DNA of 21,599 bases from Nemertoderma westbladi. Its lineage: Eukaryota > Xenacoelomorpha > Nemertodermatida > Nemertodermatidae. Position 1 is the stretch's first letter. Each line of letters opens with the position of its first letter. Positions 9,101-18,009 of the stretch are shown here, one piece after another. The stretch covers positions 1 through 21,599 of the forward strand of contig JAUCBJ010003301.1 in assembly GCA_032718475.1 (NCBI GenBank), read 5' to 3'. A model generated the notes under the pieces. The model saw only the letters and a list, made by a program, of their open reading frames with translations, was not told the origin of the DNA and made no database searches. Made by a program: the position numbers and the translations under genes.

Positions 9101-12100
9101 TACAAAGTGTTATTGGATCCGGGAAGGGGTGTAAAACGCAGATTCATTTTGATTACAAAGTGTTAATGGATCCGGGAAGGGGTGTAAAACGCAGATTCGA
9201 GTTAGTTATTACAAAGGGATACTGGATCCGGGAATGGGTGTAAAACACGGATTCAAGTTAATTACCAAGTGTTATTGGATCCGGGAAGGGGTGTGAAACG
9301 CGGATTCGAGTTAACTACAAAGTGTTACTGGATCCGGGAAGGTGTGTATAACGCGGATTCAAGTTCTGGATTGGGGAAGGGTTGTAAAACGCGGTTTCGA
9401 GTTAATTATTACAAAGTGTTACTGGATCCGGGAAGGGGTGTAAAACACGGATTCAAGAGTTATTACAAAGTGTTAATGGATCCGGGAAGGGGTGTAAAAC
9501 GCAGATTCAAGTTAGTTATTGCAAAGGGATTCTGGATCCGGGAATGGGTGTAAAACACGGATTCAAGTTAATTACAGTACAAAGTGTTATTGGATCCGGG
9601 AAGGGGTGTAAAACACGGATTCAAGAGTTATTACAAAGTGTTAATGGATCCGGGAAGGGGTGTAAAACGCAGATTCAAGTTAGTTATTACAAAGGGATAC
9701 TGGATCCGGGAATGGGTGTAAAACACGGATTCAAGTTAATTACAGTACAAAGTGTTATTGGATCCGGGAAGGGGTGTAAAACACGGATTCAAGAGTTATT
9801 ACAAAGTGTTAATGGATCCGGGAAGGGGTGTAAAACGCAGATTCAAGTTAGTTATTACAAAGGGATACTGGATCCGGGAATGGGTGTAAAACACGGATTC
9901 AAGTTAATTACCAAGTGTTATTGGATCCGGGAAGGGGTGTAAAACGCAGATTCAATTTGATTACAAAGTGTTAATGGATCCGTGAAGGGGTGTAAAACGC
10001 AGATTCTAGTTAGTTATTACAAAGGGATACTGGATCCGGGAATGGGTGTAAAACACGGATTCAAGTTAATTACAGTACAAAGTGTTATTGGATCCGGGAA
10101 GGGGTGTAAAACACGGATTCAAGAGTTATTACAAAGTGTTAATGGATCCGGGAAGGGGTGTAAAACGCAGATTCAAGTTAGTTATTACAAAGGGATACTG
10201 GATCCGGGAATGGGTGTAAAACACGGATTCAAGTTAATTACCAAGTGTTATTGGATCCGGGAAGGGGTGTAAAACGCAGATTCAATTTGATTACAAAGTG
10301 TTAATGGATCCGTGAAGGGGTGTAAAACGCAGATTCTAGTTAGTTATTACAAAGGGATACTGGATCCGGGAATGGGTGTAAAACACGGATTCAAGTTAAT
10401 TACAGTACAAAGTGTTATTGGATCCGGGAAGGGGTGTAAAACGCAGATTCATTTTGATTACAAAGTGTTAATGGATCCGGGAAGGGGTGTAAAACGCAGA
10501 TTCGAGTTAGTTATTACAAAGGGATACTGGATCCGGGAATGGGTGTAAAACACGGATTCAAGTTAATTACCAAGTGTTATTGGATCCGGGAAGGGGTGTG
10601 AAACGCGGATTCGAGTTAACTACAAAGTGTTACTGGATCCGGGAAGGTGTGTATAACGCGGATTCAAGTTCTGGATTGGGGAAGGGTTGTAAAACGCGGT
10701 TTCGAGTTAATTATTACAAAGTGTTACTGGATCCGGGAAGGGGTGTAAAACACGGATTCAAGAGTTATTACAAAGTGTTAATGGATCCGGGAAGGGGTGT
10801 AAAACGCAGATTCAAGTTAGTTATTGCAAAGGGATTCTGGATCCGGGAATGGGTGTAAAACACGGATTCAAGTTAATTACATTACAAAGTGTTATTGGAT
10901 CCGGGAAGGGGTGTAAAACGCAGATTCAATTTGATTACAAAGTGTTAATGGATCCGGGAAGGGGTGTAAAACGCAGATTCAAGTTAGTTATTACAAAGGG
11001 ATACTGGATCCGGGAATGGGTGTAAAACACGGATTCAAGTTAATTACCAAGTGTTATTGGATCCGGGAAGGGGTGTAAAACGCAGATTAAATTTGATTAC
11101 AAAGTGTTAATGGATCCGGGAAGGGGTGTAAAACGCAGATTCAAGTTAGTTATTACAAAGGGATACTGGATCCGGGAATGGGTGTAAAACAAGGATTCAA
11201 GTTAATTACCAAGTGTTATTGGATCCGGGGAGGGGTGTGAAACACGGATTCGGGAAGGGGTGTAAAACGCAAATTCAAGTTAGTTATTACAAAGGGATAC
11301 TGGATCCGGGAATGGGTGTAAAACACGGATTCAAGTTAATTACAGTACAAAGTGTTATTGGATCCGGGAAGGGGTGTAAAACACGGATTCAAGAGTTATT
11401 ACAAAGTGTTAATGGATCCGGGAAGGGGTGTAAAACGCAGATTCAAGTTAGTTATTACAAAGGGATACTGGATCCGGGAATGGGTGTAAAACACGGATTC
11501 AAGTTAATTACCAAGTGTTATTGGATCCGGGAAGGGGTGTAAAACGCAGATTCAATTTGATTACAAAGTGTTAATGGATCCGTGAAGGGGTGTAAAACGC
11601 AGATTCAAGTTAGTTATTACAAAGGGATACTGGATCCGGGAATGGGTGTAAAACACGGATTCAAGTTAATTACAGTACAAAGTGTTATTGGATCCGGGAA
11701 GGGGTGTAAAACGCAGATTCATTTTGATTACAAAGTGTTAATGGATCCGGGAAGGGGTGTAAAACGCAGATTCGAGTTAGTTATTACAAAGGGATACTGG
11801 ATCCGGGAATGGGTGTAAAACACGGATTCAAGTTAATTACCAAGTGTTATTGGATCCGGGAAGGGGTGTGAAACGCGGATTCGAGTTAACTACAAAGTGT
11901 TACTGGATCCGGGAAGGTGTGTATAACGCGGATTCAAGTTCTGGATTGGGGAAGGGTTGTAAAACGCGGTTTCGAGTTAATTATTACAAAGTGTTACTGG
12001 ATCCGGGAAGGGGTGTAAAACACGGATTCAAGAGTTATTACAAAGTGTTAATGGATCCGGGAAGGGGTGTAAAACGCAGATTCAAGTTAGTTATTACAAA

Positions 12101-13363
12101 GGGATTCTGGATCCGGGAATGGGTGTAAAACACGGATTCAAGTTAATTACATTACAAAGTGTTATTGGATCCGGGAAGGGGTGTAAAACGCAGATTCAAT
12201 TTGATTACAAAGTGTTAATGGATCCGGGAAGGGGTGTAAAACGCAGATTCAAGTTAGTTATTACAAAGGGATACTGGATCCGGGAATGGGTGTAAAACAC
12301 GGATTCAAGTTAATTACAGTACAAAGTGTTATTGGATCCGGGAAGGGGTGTAAAACGCAGATTAAATTTGATTACAAAGTGTTACTGGATCCGTGAAGGG
12401 GTGTAAAACGCAGATTAAATTTGATTACAAAGTGTTAATGGATCCGGGAAGGGGTGTAAAACGCAGATTCAAGTTAGTTATTACAAAGGGATACTGGATC
12501 CGGGAATGGGTGTAAAACACGGATTCAAGTTAATTACCAAGTGTTATTGGATCCGGGAAGGGGTGTAAAACGCAGATTAAATTTGATTACAAAGTGTTAA
12601 TGGATCCGGGAAGGGGTGTAAAACGCAGATTCAAGTTAGTTATTACAAAGGGATACTGGATCCGGGAATGGGTGTAAAACACGGATTCAAGTTAATTACC
12701 AAGTGTTATTGGATCCGGGAATGGGTGTAAAACACGGATTCAAGTTAATTACCAAGTGTTATTGGATCCGGGAAGGGGTGTGAAACACGGATTCAAGTTA
12801 ATTACAAAGTGTTATTGGATCCGGGAAGGGGTGTAAAACGCAGATTCAAGTTAGTTATTACAAAGGGATACTGGATCCGGGAATGGGTGTAAAACACGGA
12901 TTCAAGTTAATTACAGTACAAAGTGTTATTGGATCCGGGAAGGGGTGTAAAACGCAGATTCAATTTGATCACAAAGTGTTAATGGAAGGGGTGTAAAACA
13001 CGGATTCAATTTTATTACCTAGCGTTATTGGATCCGGGAAGGGGTGTAAAACACGGATTCAATTTTATTACCAAGCGTTATTGGATCCGGGGAGGGGTGT
13101 AAAATGCGGATGCGAGTTAATTATTACAAAGTGTTAATGGATCCAGGAAGGGGTGTAAAACGCGGATTCGAGTTAATTATTACAAAGTGCTACTGGATCC
13201 GAGATTTGGTGTAAAACACGGATTAAAGTTGATTACAAAGTGTTACTAGATCCGGGAAGGGGTGTAAAGCGCGGATTCTAGTTAATTACTACAAAGTTTT
13301 ACTGGATCCGGGAAGGGGTGTAAAACGCGGATTCCATTTATTTACAAAGTGTTACTGGATCCG
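6174..13363 (+). repeat. BamHI-type satellite array, ~53-58-bp monomers
   Basis: About 130 tandem monomers. Each carries a well-kept half, GGATCCGGGAAGGGGTGT then AAAACGCAGATTC (or AAAACACGGATTC), and a variable AT-rich half such as GTTAATTACCAAGTGTTATT. The BamHI site GGATCC opens almost every unit. Spacing alternates, for example 53 bp (7571 to 7624) and 56 bp (7624 to 7680); insertion of AGTAC makes 58-bp units. At least six monomer types recur. Units at the left edge (6174-6360) are degenerate and shorter, and those near 12.98-13.3 kb also diverge, while the centre is homogeneous. The apparent open frames (up to 134 codons) come from the repeat and are not genes. Confidence 0.95.
7401..12128 (+). 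repeat. Higher-order repeat of ~1.3 kb within the satellite
   Basis: A distinctive compound monomer containing TTCTGGATTGGGGAAGGG occurs at 7401, 9364, 10669 and 11939. The spacings are 1963, 1305 and 1270 bp. The blocks after 9269 and 10574 look identical over about 285 bp, including a private change (TTATTGCAAAGGGATTC). The block at 11844 lacks the GCAAAG change, and the block at 7306 differs further. The ordered set of monomer types also repeats between the markers, so this is a multi-monomer unit, not a random mix. Confidence 0.85.
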
Positions 13364-13439
13364 TCGTAGATAGGACATTACACACACATTACATTAACAT
13401 TACACATTAGATTGGACAGTGGATCGTATATTTGAAATA
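13364..13439 (+). other. Spacer between forward and inverted satellite arms
   Basis: About 75 bp without satellite monomers. It contains a loose repeat of ACATTACA-like words (about 13373-13408). It separates the last forward unit (GGATCCGT) from the first inverted one. Confidence 0.7.
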
Positions 13440-13700
13440 ATTAACTTGAATCCGCGTTTTACACCCCTTCCCGGATCCAATGACACTTTGTAATAAACCT
13501 GAATCCGCATTTTACACCCAAACTTGAATACGCGTTTTACACCCCTTCCCGAATCCAATAACACTTTGTAATAAACCTGAATCCGTATTTTACACCCAAA
13601 CTTGAATACGCGTTTTACACCCCTTCCCAAATCCAATAACACTTTGTAATAAACCTGAATCCGTATTTTACACCCATTCCCGGATCCGCGTTTTACTCTG
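13440..13700 (-). repeat. Inverted arm of the satellite
   Basis: About five to six monomers in reverse orientation (TTGAATCCGCGTTTTACACC and so on), partly shortened and more diverged than the array centre. The outer end CGGATCCGCGTTTTAC is an inverted match to the left end of the array GTAAAACGCGTATCCG, with one difference in 16. The whole repeat block therefore begins and ends with facing copies of the monomer core. Confidence 0.9.
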
Positions 13701-13706
13701 ACCCTT

Positions 13707-13719
13707 CGAAACATTTCGT
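13707..13719 (+). repeat. 13-bp direct repeat right of the satellite
   Basis: CGAAACATTTCGT, identical to 6144-6156, seven bases outside the last inverted monomer. See the left partner. Confidence 0.6.
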
Positions 13720-13797
13720 AATTTAGTGATATTTTAGGTGGAATTTCTCAAACTTTATTAGGAATTAATACTAATAATTAATTTAATTAATTAATTA

Positions 13798-13834
13798 AAA
13801 CTTTTATACCATTGTGCTAATGGTATAAAAGTTT
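13798..13834. repeat. Perfect 16-bp inverted repeat with 5-base loop
   Basis: Arms AAACTTTTATACCATT (13798-13813) and AATGGTATAAAAGTTT (13819-13834) flank the loop GTGCT. It lies in the EF-hand intron, next to the run of TTAATTAATTAA at 13780-13797. It has no GC-rich stem, so it is not a typical structured RNA. It may be a decayed MITE core or a chance cruciform. Confidence 0.75.
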
Positions 13835-14118
13835 GTCCCAATTTTTTTAATTCGCTAAATATATCGAAATTCAGTATCTCTAGTTTAATTGAGTATCTCT
13901 AGAGCCCTGCCTTTACTGCTGTTTGCATTTCCCATATTCATTAACTTATTTTTATACATACTAGTTGTTGGTAGGAAAGGCACAGGCAATGTGACATGTT
14001 GTCCTCTAAGACTATGAGTTATAATACGAAACATACAAACCTACCGTTATTATACTAACGATATATTAGTATCGTTAAACTTTAGGAATACAATATTAAT
14101 CACCCTATTCTGTCTTAC

Positions 14119-14739
14119 CTCATCAGTAGGGAATAACTCTTCGGAACTAGGCGCTAAACCATATCGTTTAGGTATGACCGATGCAGCCTCTATCATTCTG
14201 TCGAAAGCCACAGGGTCTACTTTGCCTTCCCTCTTAACGTCTCCCATCTCAAACGTGTTTATCAAGAAGAAATATAGTTCGCGGAATTCAGGCGTGGAAC
14301 GATCCAAACATTTTACCATAAACTCTAAAAACTCGTCAGTGGAAACATCCGTAGTCCCCCCTAAGAAATCCTTAGGTAAAACAGTTCCAACTTTATCTGT
14401 TATATGTCGCACAGCGAACTGAATCCAATTATCTAAGGTTACATATCCCTCCTTCTCGATATCCATGTCGATAAACATCTGTTTCCTGGTGGCGGCTCGG
14501 GTTTCTGCGTCCGGGTAGATATCTTCTGTGCTGGGAACGAATCCCAGTCTGCGGGGGAGGGCAGCTGCCTCCTCTATGAGGACGTCTATCTGCTCCAGTC
14601 GCACCTTGCCGCACATATCGGTATCGGCGCGCACAAACAGTGACACCAGGAACTGATAAAGTTCCGCGTAAGATCCCGACGATTTGTTACGCGTTGCAGT
14701 TCGACACCAGATTATAAATTCCTCGCGAGACTTTTCCAT
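14119..14739 (-). CDS. Two-lobed EF-hand protein, first coding exon (EF-hands 1-3)
   Basis: Encodes 207 residues from ATG (A at -3, G at +4; first in-frame ATG) to a phase-0 donor GAG|GTAAGA at 14119. The protein is an internal duplication: residues 24-81 (YAELYQFLVSLF...PRRLGFVPS) and 151-209 (FRELYFFLINTF...PKRYGLAPS) align. Loop 1 is residues 39-50 (DTDMCGKVRLEQ), loop 2 is 93-104 (DIEKEGYVTLDN) and loop 3 is 167-178 (DVKREGKVDPVA). Each keeps D1 and G6, but position 12, normally Glu, is Gln, Asn and Ala. Related EF-hand proteins of ~200-250 residues are common in invertebrates and act as soluble Ca2+ sensors or buffers; the exact role is unknown. The last exon is at 4580-4726. Reading on past the donor into the intron gives a false 22-residue tail. 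Confidence 0.88.
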
Positions 14740-14996
14740 ATTCCAACTTACTTGTAGGATATTATTACAATCAATAATATTGGCAGTACCGCAATGTAAT
14801 AAGGTGGAAGTAATTCCGTTTAATTTGGATCTTTATTGTTATGTTGTAGTTTTTTGTTTGCACCTTTTACTTAATAATTATTAAAGACGGTGTCAAGAGG
14901 CCGTAAAAGAACCGAAGTTAAACCAAAACGAAACTAATATTTTTACAGGCCGTTCATTAGCAGCCGACTTTTTTTTTAACTGGGTATCAACTCTAA

Positions 14997-15268
14997 ACCA
15001 GTTTCAAATCTAAGCGTCTCAAATCTAAGCGTAACTGGGTTCCCAGTTACGAATTTGAGTACCTAGTTGCGAATCTGTGTTCCACGTTACAAATCAATGT
15101 GTTTAGTTGCAAATATGAGCACCTTGCCACGACGAATTGATGTCCCTGGTTACAATTTGTTACTAATGGTTGCAAATCTGATCACCCAGTTTCACAACTG
15201 AGTTCCAGGTTATAAATTCAACCGCCCAGTTGCAAATCTAAGAACCCCGTAAAAAATCAGTTACAAAT
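14997..15268. repeat. Diverged 20-bp minisatellite
   Basis: About 12 degenerate units with a consensus near CCCAGTTGCAAATCTGAGTA. Units start near 15042, 15062, 15082, 15102, 15122, 15143, 15164, 15185, 15205, 15225 and 15245; the 20-bp register is kept with two or three single-base slips. Examples are CCTAGTTGCGAATCTGTGTT and CCCAGTTGCAAATCTAAGAA. Individual units differ from consensus at several positions, so it is an old array. It lies about 260 bp upstream of the EF-hand start codon. Confidence 0.8.
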
Positions 15269-15807
15269 CTGAGTGTCATTTAACTTTTTATCAGCCAGCA
15301 CTACCTAAACTAATACATGTTGAGTAAATAATACAGTAGATAACAATACATGTTGAGCATTTATAAAAAAAATTGCAACATGATAGTGAACAAAGTTAGT
15401 TAGCAAACAATTTTAATCTCTCATACAGTAATATGTTCCTAAATTATTATTTAAGCAGTTAGGGCGACAGATATCATATCTACATCAAATTTAAATCTGT
15501 TACCAAACAACACTCATAGTATTAATGTTGCTAAAACATAATTAAACTTCCCAACTCAGATTGTAATTGAACATAGCCACTTATTAGTCACTTTTTTCCT
15601 TAATAATTATAAACTTATAAATTATATAATTAAAATTTGGCAATGAGATTGAAACAGCAGCAAACAAATGTAAACTTGGCACAACATTTATAAAGGGCTA
15701 CCCTTCACGAAATACAAACTGCCCTGGTTAATTATTACTTACTCTAGGGGCGGAACTAATACTGAGTTTCAAATTCCAAGATAATCCTAAAATAATTTAA
15801 ACGTTAT

Positions 15808-15813
15808 TTTATT
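15808..15813 (-). promoter_or_regulatory. Candidate poly(A) signal of the LRR gene
   Basis: AATAAA on the minus strand, about 160 bases after the LRR stop codon. It is a plausible signal by position only. Confidence 0.4.
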
Positions 15814-15972
15814 CAAAATATTATTTTGGTATACGTTAATTAAATTATTTCTGTCACGCATAATATGAAGAGCAATTCGATGAATATTAGAAAGTTAAAA
15901 ATAATGTTGATTGATTTCACTTTTCATGACCCCATTGCGATGTAAATACTGTGTCTAAAAATATACTTTAAT

Positions 15973-17514
15973 TCAAGGTGCGTGGAAATACATCAACTTC
16001 TTGCATCGTTTCCACACTGAGTCGGCTAACTTCTGTTTAATTTCGCAGTCACAATAAAGGATGAAGGAAATAAGATGGTCGAGACTCCCAGAACTTACTA
16101 TTTGCTCGAACTCGGTCGAAACTTCCGATGTAAAATACAACGGATTAACTAAGCGAATCCTAAGGTTCGTTATAGACTGCAGAGATTTCAGTACAACCAA
16201 TAGACTTTGGCAGTTGTCTAAAGTTATACAGAGAGTTTTAACTGTATTGATTAGAACATTGTTGGGGTTTTCAATCACATAATGCCGAGAGCCTATTTTA
16301 AAAGACTTAATATTTGGAAATATTTTGGCTAAAAGATCCAATGAGACAATAGTGGTGACATCGTCGCCCTTAAAGTAATGAAACTCCAATTCATTGACCT
16401 GAGGCAGACATACACCTCTTCCAACCGAACCCGACATAACTTGAAGAAACTCTGAACCACTAAGAAGTAAAATCAACTGGGTCAGATGTGGTAAATCGGT
16501 GAGATTATCGAATAATCTGGGTTCCCGTTCAGTATGATAAATTAACAACTCGAGACTCTGGAGTGTGCAGCGGCAATAACGGATAATTAATTCATTTAGA
16601 TAATTTTCAAAGGAGTAGTAATTGCGGGTATTATAAATATATAAATAGCTGAAACGGAAGTCACTTAAGTCCAGGTTGTTTACCCTTTCTTCAAGTAAAC
16701 GACTCGATTGGTAACTTGTAATGATTTCGAGATAAGGGAAGGTTGCGTGTAACTCGATGATACCAGCGGTTGATATACCAGAACACCACTTAATATCCAG
16801 CACCCGTAGACTTTCCCGTAGTGTTCGCAGTGTAATAATGTCTATAATGGAGTGAGGGATGTGTAGAACTATCAGTTCGGGACAATTGATTATGATGCCG
16901 GCGAGAATAGCCTCATTTATGGATCTTATCTTTATAGTTGTGAGATGAAGATACGAATGCCCTAAGTTGAAAACGACGTGCAGCATGTCACAAAAGAGAT
17001 TAAACTCATATGGGATATCTAAACACCTCAATGTAGTTGACACTCTTGGGAGCCAATCCAACACCGTGCGCATAATATCTAGAGAAAATTCTTCGTAAAA
17101 TTCTTCGTCCATGACGTCAATTGTGCCGAACGTCAGCGACTGGGAGATATAAATGTCTCTATACGTTTGCATCATGTTGTACAATGTTGGTTCCTGCCGC
17201 GGTGATACGCCACCGAATGACCTCAGCGGAGGTAAGGCGTTATACTTCAACTGTAATTGTTTAAACGCCATAACGTAGGCGTTCAAAATGAACTTCCGCA
17301 GATCGAGGCCAAGGGTTTCCGGGACGTCAATCAGCCATTTACAGAGGCCTTTGAGTGCAATGCGGTGTCGGAGTGACGATCTGGACATCCATCTACGATA
17401 TTCCATAATCACAATTCGGTCTACTAATGCTCGGGTTATGTTGACAATTCCGATTTCCTTTAAGGTTAAAAGACGGCAGTTATTATTGAGAATAACCGTT
17501 TGTATTTTCTCCAT
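15973..17514 (-). CDS. FBXL/AMN1-like leucine-rich-repeat protein, 513 aa, intronless
   Basis: Single uninterrupted frame, ATG at 17514 in good context (ACGATGG) with an in-frame TAA nine bases upstream, and TGA at 15973-15975. The middle carries cysteine-type leucine-rich repeats. Residues 211-267 are clearest: CPELIVLHIPHSI, then LRVLDIKWCSGISTAGIIEL and FPYLEII, the pattern of F-box/LRR (FBXL) and AMN1 proteins. Further leucine-rich segments lie at 317-326, 341-352, 371-380, 396-407 and 425-456. Residues 15-62 would be the place for an F-box, but I see no convincing LPxE core, so the ubiquitin-ligase adaptor role is only inferred from the LRR type. No signal peptide or membrane segment. 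Lack of introns in a gene of this size suggests retrocopy origin or a lineage-expanded family. A candidate AATAAA (minus) is at 15813-15808. Confidence 0.75.
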   Translation of the reverse strand: MEKIQTVILNNNCRLLTLKEIGIVNITRALVDRIVIMEYRRWMSRSSLRHRIALKGLCKWLIDVPETLGLDLRKFILNAYVMAFKQLQLKYNALPPLRSFGGVSPRQEPTLYNMMQTYRDIYISQSLTFGTIDVMDEEFYEEFSLDIMRTVLDWLPRVSTTLRCLDIPYEFNLFCDMLHVVFNLGHSYLHLTTIKIRSINEAILAGIIINCPELIVLHIPHSIIDIITLRTLRESLRVLDIKWCSGISTAGIIELHATFPYLEIITSYQSSRLLEERVNNLDLSDFRFSYLYIYNTRNYYSFENYLNELIIRYCRCTLQSLELLIYHTEREPRLFDNLTDLPHLTQLILLLSGSEFLQVMSGSVGRGVCLPQVNELEFHYFKGDDVTTIVSLDLLAKIFPNIKSFKIGSRHYVIENPNNVLINTVKTLCITLDNCQSLLVVLKSLQSITNLRIRLVNPLYFTSEVSTEFEQIVSSGSLDHLISFILYCDCEIKQKLADSVWKRCKKLMYFHAP

Positions 17515-18009
17515 CGTTCTTTAGATAACTTCTCTAAATTAATTACGCTAATTTTAACACAGTAATACCACTGTATTTTGACTGTTACATATTTACCACG
17601 TATAGAGTATCAAATAATGTATTCTTTGAATGTCTTTACCAATATTTTCTGGAATAATTTTAACAGTGATATGGTTATGGTTACAGGTGATATCAAATAT
17701 TTATGTCCTTTAGTAAAACCAAAACATTTGAAACCATTTAAACGATGAAAGACTGAGTCAAATTTGAGGAAAATCCACTTAATTTCCGGAATTATTAACT
17801 AATAACTTAGTTAATTAATTAGGCCGATTTCCCCTAGACTGATTATTCCCGTGTCTGTATCTATGTATCTCACTAAGGGATAGATGCTCTAACTGACTAC
17901 AACGGCCAATAATGTAATCAAGGTTGCATTTAGGTCTCCGAACAGTGAACAGGCAATTCTCTGATAATTTACAGAGAGCTTATCAACCAGCAGGTTGATG
18001 CCACCAATG
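17515..18009. other. 5' flank of the LRR gene
   Basis: AT-rich, no coding segment recognised on either strand. It should hold the LRR promoter, but no TATA box or initiator stands out. The left boundary of the retrotransposon copy lies near its right end and is not sharply defined. Confidence 0.5.

Larger units (their letters stand above)
4727..14118 (-). other. 9.4-kb intron of the EF-hand gene holding foldback element and satellite
   Basis: Bounded on the minus strand by donor GAG|GTAAGA (GT at 14118-14117) and acceptor TTTTAG|GTT (AG at 4728-4727), both phase 0. Length is 9392 bp. It contains the 868-bp foldback element at 5045-5912, the satellite array with its inverted arm at 6174-13700, and a 16-bp perfect hairpin at 13798-13834. 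No other exon was recognised inside it. The call depends on the exon pair being correct; the encoded protein supports this strongly. Confidence 0.78.
14740..15972. other. Intergenic region upstream of the EF-hand gene
   Basis: Contains the presumed promoter and 5' UTR of the EF-hand gene (no clear TATA box called), the 20-bp minisatellite at about 14997-15268, and AT-rich sequence to the LRR gene's stop codon. No further coding segment was recognised. A weak donor-like CAAGTAAGT lies 10-18 bases before the EF-hand ATG, so a 5' UTR intron is possible but unproven. Confidence 0.55.

Noticed and set aside
7306-12128. Series of open frames of 76-134 codons in the satellite, all with similar sequence
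   Set aside because: They are read-through of tandem monomers that happen to lack stops in shifting frames. They break wherever monomer length changes frame, and they have no promoter or conserved protein family.
6174-13363. CRISPR-like regular repeats
   Set aside because: The whole 53-58-bp unit is repeated, with no unique spacers. The context is a eukaryotic genome with introns.
13400-13714. Minus-strand frame of 104 codons
   Set aside because: It is the inverted satellite arm translated; same repeat, not a gene.
14050-14118. C-terminal tail of the EF-hand ORF beyond residue 207
   Set aside because: It follows a strong splice donor in mid-domain, and the tail has no EF-hand character. 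The true continuation is the exon at 4580-4726.
14739-14757. Donor-like CAAGTAAGT just before the EF-hand ATG as an exon boundary
   Set aside because: It would remove the start codon-bearing exon that has a good initiation context. Retained only as a possible 5' UTR feature.
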